Origin: Bacteroidia bacterium
GTDB taxonomy: Bacteria > Bacteroidota > Bacteroidia > JABEUT01
Direction of reading: 5' to 3'
Assembly (NCBI GenBank): GCA_013044305.1
Contig: JABEUT010000238.1
Location: forward strand, 1-9,669
DNA length: 9,669 nt
Shown in pieces: positions 7,189-9,669 of the stretch. Both the position numbers and the translations under genes were made by a program. Numbering within the stretch: the first letter of the stretch is position 1; every line of letters starts with the position of its first letter. Below the pieces are notes generated by a model, which searched no databases, was not told the origin of the DNA, and was given only the letters and a program-made list of their open reading frames with translations.

Positions 7189-8505
7189 ATGAGAACACTC
7201 GCAATCCTTTATCTTTTTTTAATGACATTCACTGTCGGTTATTGTCAAACTGATATGAATTCCGAAAAGAAAATACCCATCAACCTGCCGGGCGTTTTAA
7301 AACTGGCTGGTGCCAATAACCTGACCATAAAGCAGTACAGCCTGATGTTCCACCTAAGTGTTTCGGAAATTGAAAAAGCCGACGAATGGTTTCTGCCTAC
7401 ACTGTTTGTAGGACCCGAACTTCACTTTCTGCACGGAGCCAATATGAATGCACCCGGGCTGCTTATTCCGGATGCCAACCAGAAAGAATTATGGCTGGAA
7501 GGCGGTTTTGGCGCCGAATGGGATTTTAACGACGGTATATATAATGTACTGGCAAAAAAACAGCAAAGTATAGCCGTTCAGGAGCAGGGGCAGGCCGGAA
7601 GAAATAAGGTTATTCTGGGTGCCATTGGAACCTATTATGATCTGCTTACTGCCCAATTCAAGTACTACCAATTGATTGATCTCCTCGCACAGGCCGACAC
7701 CATATCATCACAGATAAAAGTACAGGTGGATGCAGGGCTGCGTTACGAATCGGAATATCTTTTGGCCCAAACCAGCTACAGCCATATTCAGATAGAACTG
7801 GCGAACGCGCAGATTCAGCTGATGGAAAAATCAAACGACCTCCTTAATATTTTAAACATAGATACCAACGCCCTCCTTATGAGCCGCGATACCGGAATTG
7901 TACCCCTTCAGCTGATGCAGAACATTGCCGACACCAGCATGACATCGTATAACCAGTACATGCAAAACCGGCCCGAATATAAGGGCATGATGGCAGAACT
8001 GAACGCCATCCAGGAAGAGAAAAAGACCACAACCATTGGTATGTTTATGCCTAAACTCTACCTGGGCAGCATGCCCGACGGCGTTCTGGGCACCTTCGGC
8101 TCGCCCTACAACAGCACTTACAGGGTAGACGGAGCCTTGCTCTGGGATATACCCCTCGGCAGGATTTTTTATGCGGGTGATTTAAAAATGTATAATGATA
8201 AAATATCCATTCAACAGAACGACCTGGCTAACTTTTCAAATCAGGTGCATAATGAGGTTAATAATGCAAGAGCGCAAATCATATTGTCGATGCAACAAAT
8301 GAAAACTGCAACCACAGCATTGAAGCAATCAAAACTCGCCCTGCAACAAAGTATAGAACGTGAAAGATTAGGCACCGTGCTTCCTTTTGAAGTATTTCAG
8401 TCGGAAGAATTTTATGTACAGGCCGAACTGGATTACCTAACTTCCGTGAGCGATTACAACAAAGCACAATATGCCATGTATGTTGCAATTGGCAATAACC
8501 TATAA
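7189..8505 (+). CDS. TolC-family outer-membrane efflux channel (OEP)
   Basis: A 438-residue outer-membrane factor, near the usual length. The first 19 or so residues are hydrophobic and end GYC-Q, a likely secretion signal. The cysteine is preceded by Tyr, a poor lipobox, so I favour ordinary signal-peptidase cleavage over lipidation. Two OEP-type helical repeats can be seen. In the first, the segment around residues 140-225 (TYYDLLTAQFKYYQL, then VDAGLRYESEYLLAQTSYS) has the Gly/Leu/Ala/Gln pattern of the long periplasmic helices. In the second, the segment from about 265 has NRPEYKGMMAELNAIQEEK and ends with ERLGTVLPFEVFQSEEFY and a Tyr-rich C-terminal helix. It would form the trimeric exit duct for the adaptor and pumps encoded just upstream. 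It is the last gene of the operon: the next gene has a 71-base gap and its own promoter-like box. Confidence 0.92.
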   Translation: MRTLAILYLFLMTFTVGYCQTDMNSEKKIPINLPGVLKLAGANNLTIKQYSLMFHLSVSEIEKADEWFLPTLFVGPELHFLHGANMNAPGLLIPDANQKELWLEGGFGAEWDFNDGIYNVLAKKQQSIAVQEQGQAGRNKVILGAIGTYYDLLTAQFKYYQLIDLLAQADTISSQIKVQVDAGLRYESEYLLAQTSYSHIQIELANAQIQLMEKSNDLLNILNIDTNALLMSRDTGIVPLQLMQNIADTSMTSYNQYMQNRPEYKGMMAELNAIQEEKKTTTIGMFMPKLYLGSMPDGVLGTFGSPYNSTYRVDGALLWDIPLGRIFYAGDLKMYNDKISIQQNDLANFSNQVHNEVNNARAQIILSMQQMKTATTALKQSKLALQQSIERERLGTVLPFEVFQSEEFYVQAELDYLTSVSDYNKAQYAMYVAIGNNL

Positions 8506-8543
8506 ATGGAGTAACAAACAGGCTGTAACCCACACCCTATGAT

Positions 8544-8569
8544 TTTGATGTTGAAAGTAGCTATATTTG
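8544..8569 (+). promoter_or_regulatory. Candidate Bacteroidota-type promoter for the TSUP gene
   Basis: TATATTTG at 8562-8569 is an exact match to the TAnnTTTG -7 box used by Bacteroidota sigma factors. A TTTG at 8544-8547 could serve as the -33 element, but the 14-base spacing is shorter than the usual 19 or so. If the -7 box is used, transcription would begin at about 8573-8577, at or just before the ATG at 8577, giving a leaderless or nearly leaderless message. The motif is short and AT-rich, so a chance match is possible. Confidence 0.4.
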
Positions 8570-8576
8570 CAAGCCT

Positions 8577-8939
8577 ATGAGCAACGTGCTAATAATATTA
8601 CTTATAGGCTTTGCTGCGGGCTGGCTAAGCGGTTTGGTAGGAATTGGCGGCGGCGTTATCATTATACCCGCTCTGATTTACTTTGCCGGATTCAGCATAA
8701 AAGATGCGCAAGGGACCTCCCTTGCAGCCCTCGTTCCGCCAATAGGCATAGTGGCGGCATATATTTATTACAAGCACGGAAATGTGCAGATCAAGACCGC
8801 AGCCTTGCTGGCAGCTGCCTTTGTGCTGGGCGGATACCTTGGCGCAAAAACTAACCTTGCCATCAGCAGCCCTGCAACAGAAAAAATATTTGCAGGCACC
8901 TTAATAGCAATCGCCATAAAGATGTTATTCTTTAAATAA
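8577..8939 (+). CDS. Half-size TSUP (TauE/SafE, DUF81) membrane permease
   Basis: This 120-residue integral membrane protein starts at the ATG at 8577. It begins with a hydrophobic segment containing GWLSGLVGIGGGVIIIPAL (residues 15-33), the hallmark glycine-rich motif of the TSUP family, and carries further hydrophobic segments at about 46-63, 73-90 and 103-118. A conserved QGTSLAALVPP stretch (45-55) follows the first motif. Classical TSUP proteins have about 240-260 residues made of two such halves; this is a single half, a form that occurs widely as a separate gene and presumably works as a homodimer. Known relatives move sulfite, sulfonates or other organosulfur anions, but the substrate here cannot be assigned. 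It is separated from the efflux operon by 71 bases and probably transcribed on its own. Its neighbours give no functional clue. Confidence 0.9.
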   Translation: MSNVLIILLIGFAAGWLSGLVGIGGGVIIIPALIYFAGFSIKDAQGTSLAALVPPIGIVAAYIYYKHGNVQIKTAALLAAAFVLGGYLGAKTNLAISSPATEKIFAGTLIAIAIKMLFFK

Positions 8940-8975
8940 TATCGCCTCCTCTTACGGTCAGGGGCGCCTGTGCCT

Positions 8976-9669
8976 TTATTTTCCGGCAAACTCCACGCTT
9001 TTGCCAATGGACGTAAGGCCAAGCAAGGCATCTGATGTTGTGAATATCTTTGCCAGATACTGAAGCTCCGAAGAACATCCTTTAGCCTCGTCTATAAGCT
9101 CATTTGCTATTTTCAGTGCAACTGGGGCTTTTTTCTTTAAAGCGTTACTTATTTTATTGGCTTCCTCCGGCGGCAACGCACCGGCATCGTAGGTTCCGGC
9201 ACGTATATTGTCGTAGCTGTTCCTTTCAAAAAACTGTTCCACGTTTTGCCATTTTTTCGTCTTTGTTCCGTCCTTTCGACTAGCCGATGAGGGCGCTGTA
9301 CCGTTTCCACCATAGGAACCTTGCCTGAAAAGGGAGAACATCTCCTGCGCCGAAATCACCTTATCCACCAAGCCCATTTCCTCTGCTTCGCGGGCAGATA
9401 ACATCTTTCCAGTAAGCACAAGATATTTGGCTAGCCCCTTGCCTATTTTCCTGGCCGAGCGCTGTGTACCCCCAAGCCCCGGATATATGCCTATGCCTGT
9501 TTCCGGAAAGGCAAGCTGCACCTTTGGCAGGGCAAGAATAATATCGGCGCATAGAGCCAGTTCAAGCCCGCCGCCGAGGGCAAGACCGTTCAGCACGGCA
9601 ACCACTTTTTTAGGCGAGGAGTCTATTTTTTCAAACAAGGCCTGTCCCGAGGCGGTAAACGATTCTATA
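8976..9669 (-). CDS. Enoyl-CoA hydratase/isomerase (crotonase family), N-terminus beyond window
   Basis: Minus-strand gene ending with TAA at 8976-8978; the frame is open to the right edge, so 230 residues are visible and the N-terminal part is missing. A TTG at 9636-9638 is internal, because coding continues upstream (IESFTASGQA). The crotonase signature is clear: NGLALGGGLELALCAD forms the oxyanion-hole region, and the two glutamates matching the catalytic pair of mitochondrial enoyl-CoA hydratase are present at 9561-9563 (GGGLEL) and 9501-9503 (AFPETGIG). PGLGGTQR and LTGKMLSAREAEEMGLVDKV follow as expected. This family hydrates trans-2-enoyl-CoA in fatty-acid beta-oxidation or related pathways. 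Two oddities are an additional stretch of about 60 residues (roughly 9135-9330), partly Gly/Ser/Thr-rich, before the C-terminal helices, and a C-terminus lacking the usual EG and KR residues. It may be a stand-alone enzyme or the C-terminal domain of a fused hydroxyacyl-CoA dehydrogenase/hydratase. Confidence 0.9.
   Translation of the reverse strand, partial: IESFTASGQALFEKIDSSPKKVVAVLNGLALGGGLELALCADIILALPKVQLAFPETGIGIYPGLGGTQRSARKIGKGLAKYLVLTGKMLSAREAEEMGLVDKVISAQEMFSLFRQGSYGGNGTAPSSASRKDGTKTKKWQNVEQFFERNSYDNIRAGTYDAGALPPEEANKISNALKKKAPVALKIANELIDEAKGCSSELQYLAKIFTTSDALLGLTSIGKSVEFAGK

Larger units (their letters stand above)
1..8505 (+). other. Tripartite RND efflux operon: pump, pump, adaptor, channel
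   Basis: Four genes on the same strand are separated by only 16, 22 and 17 bases, with no terminator-like hairpin between them, which supports one transcript. The set contains every part of a tripartite exporter. The order (pumps first, then adaptor, then channel) differs from the more familiar adaptor-pump-channel order. The operon begins upstream of the window, so its promoter and any linked regulator cannot be seen. No clear intrinsic terminator follows the channel gene in 8506-8576. Confidence 0.85.

Noticed and set aside
7189..7260. Lipoprotein signal on the TolC-like channel (Cys19)
   Set aside because: The residue before the cysteine is tyrosine, which does not fit a lipobox; ordinary signal-peptide cleavage is more likely.
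8506..8576. Terminator or small RNA after the efflux operon
   Set aside because: No stable hairpin followed by T's was found in this 71-base gap; only the promoter-like box stands out.
8567..8854. Plus-strand open frame of 95 codons overlapping the TSUP gene
   Set aside because: The overlapping frame encodes a clear TSUP permease with membrane segments and the family motif; this frame is Arg/Cys-rich and a shadow.
8940..8975. Possible bidirectional terminator between the convergent TSUP and hydratase genes
   Set aside because: The only inverted repeat is a 4-bp stem (CAGG...CCTG at 8959-8970) around GGCG, with no flanking T-run; too weak to call a terminator.

Overview
The window looks like a chromosomal segment of a Gram-negative bacterium, most likely Bacteroidota. 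The grounds are: A-rich start regions without a clear Shine-Dalgarno sequence, a TAnnTTTG-type promoter box before one gene, heavy use of ATA for isoleucine, moderate GC content, and the style of the encoded proteins (a lipoprotein adaptor and a TolC-type outer-membrane factor). This assignment is inference from sequence style; no rRNA or marker gene is present.

Positions 1-8505 hold a plus-strand efflux operon with gaps of 16, 22 and 17 bases. It encodes two tandem RND inner-membrane pumps (the first cut at its 5' end by the window edge), a periplasmic adaptor lipoprotein (membrane fusion protein), and a TolC-family outer-membrane channel. Together they would form a complete tripartite exporter across both membranes. 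The substrate cannot be read from the sequence, and no regulator is visible; the promoter must lie upstream of the window.

The two pump genes are diverged paralogues, but blocks of them are nearly identical at the DNA level. This suggests gene conversion on an old tandem duplication. They differ in the transmembrane proton-relay residues: the upstream copy keeps the Asp-Asp pair in TM4, while the downstream copy has Asp-Thr. A division of labour within a mixed trimer is therefore possible, as in the two-pump MdtB/MdtC system, but is not shown.

Positions 8506-8576 separate the efflux operon from a short plus-strand gene for a half-size TSUP (TauE/SafE, DUF81) permease, which has its own likely promoter very close to the start codon. 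A minus-strand enoyl-CoA hydratase (crotonase fold) gene converges on it with a 36-base gap and runs off the right edge. No RNA genes, CRISPR arrays, insertion sequences or phage genes were seen. The window is mostly ordinary; the tandem pump pair is its most interesting part.
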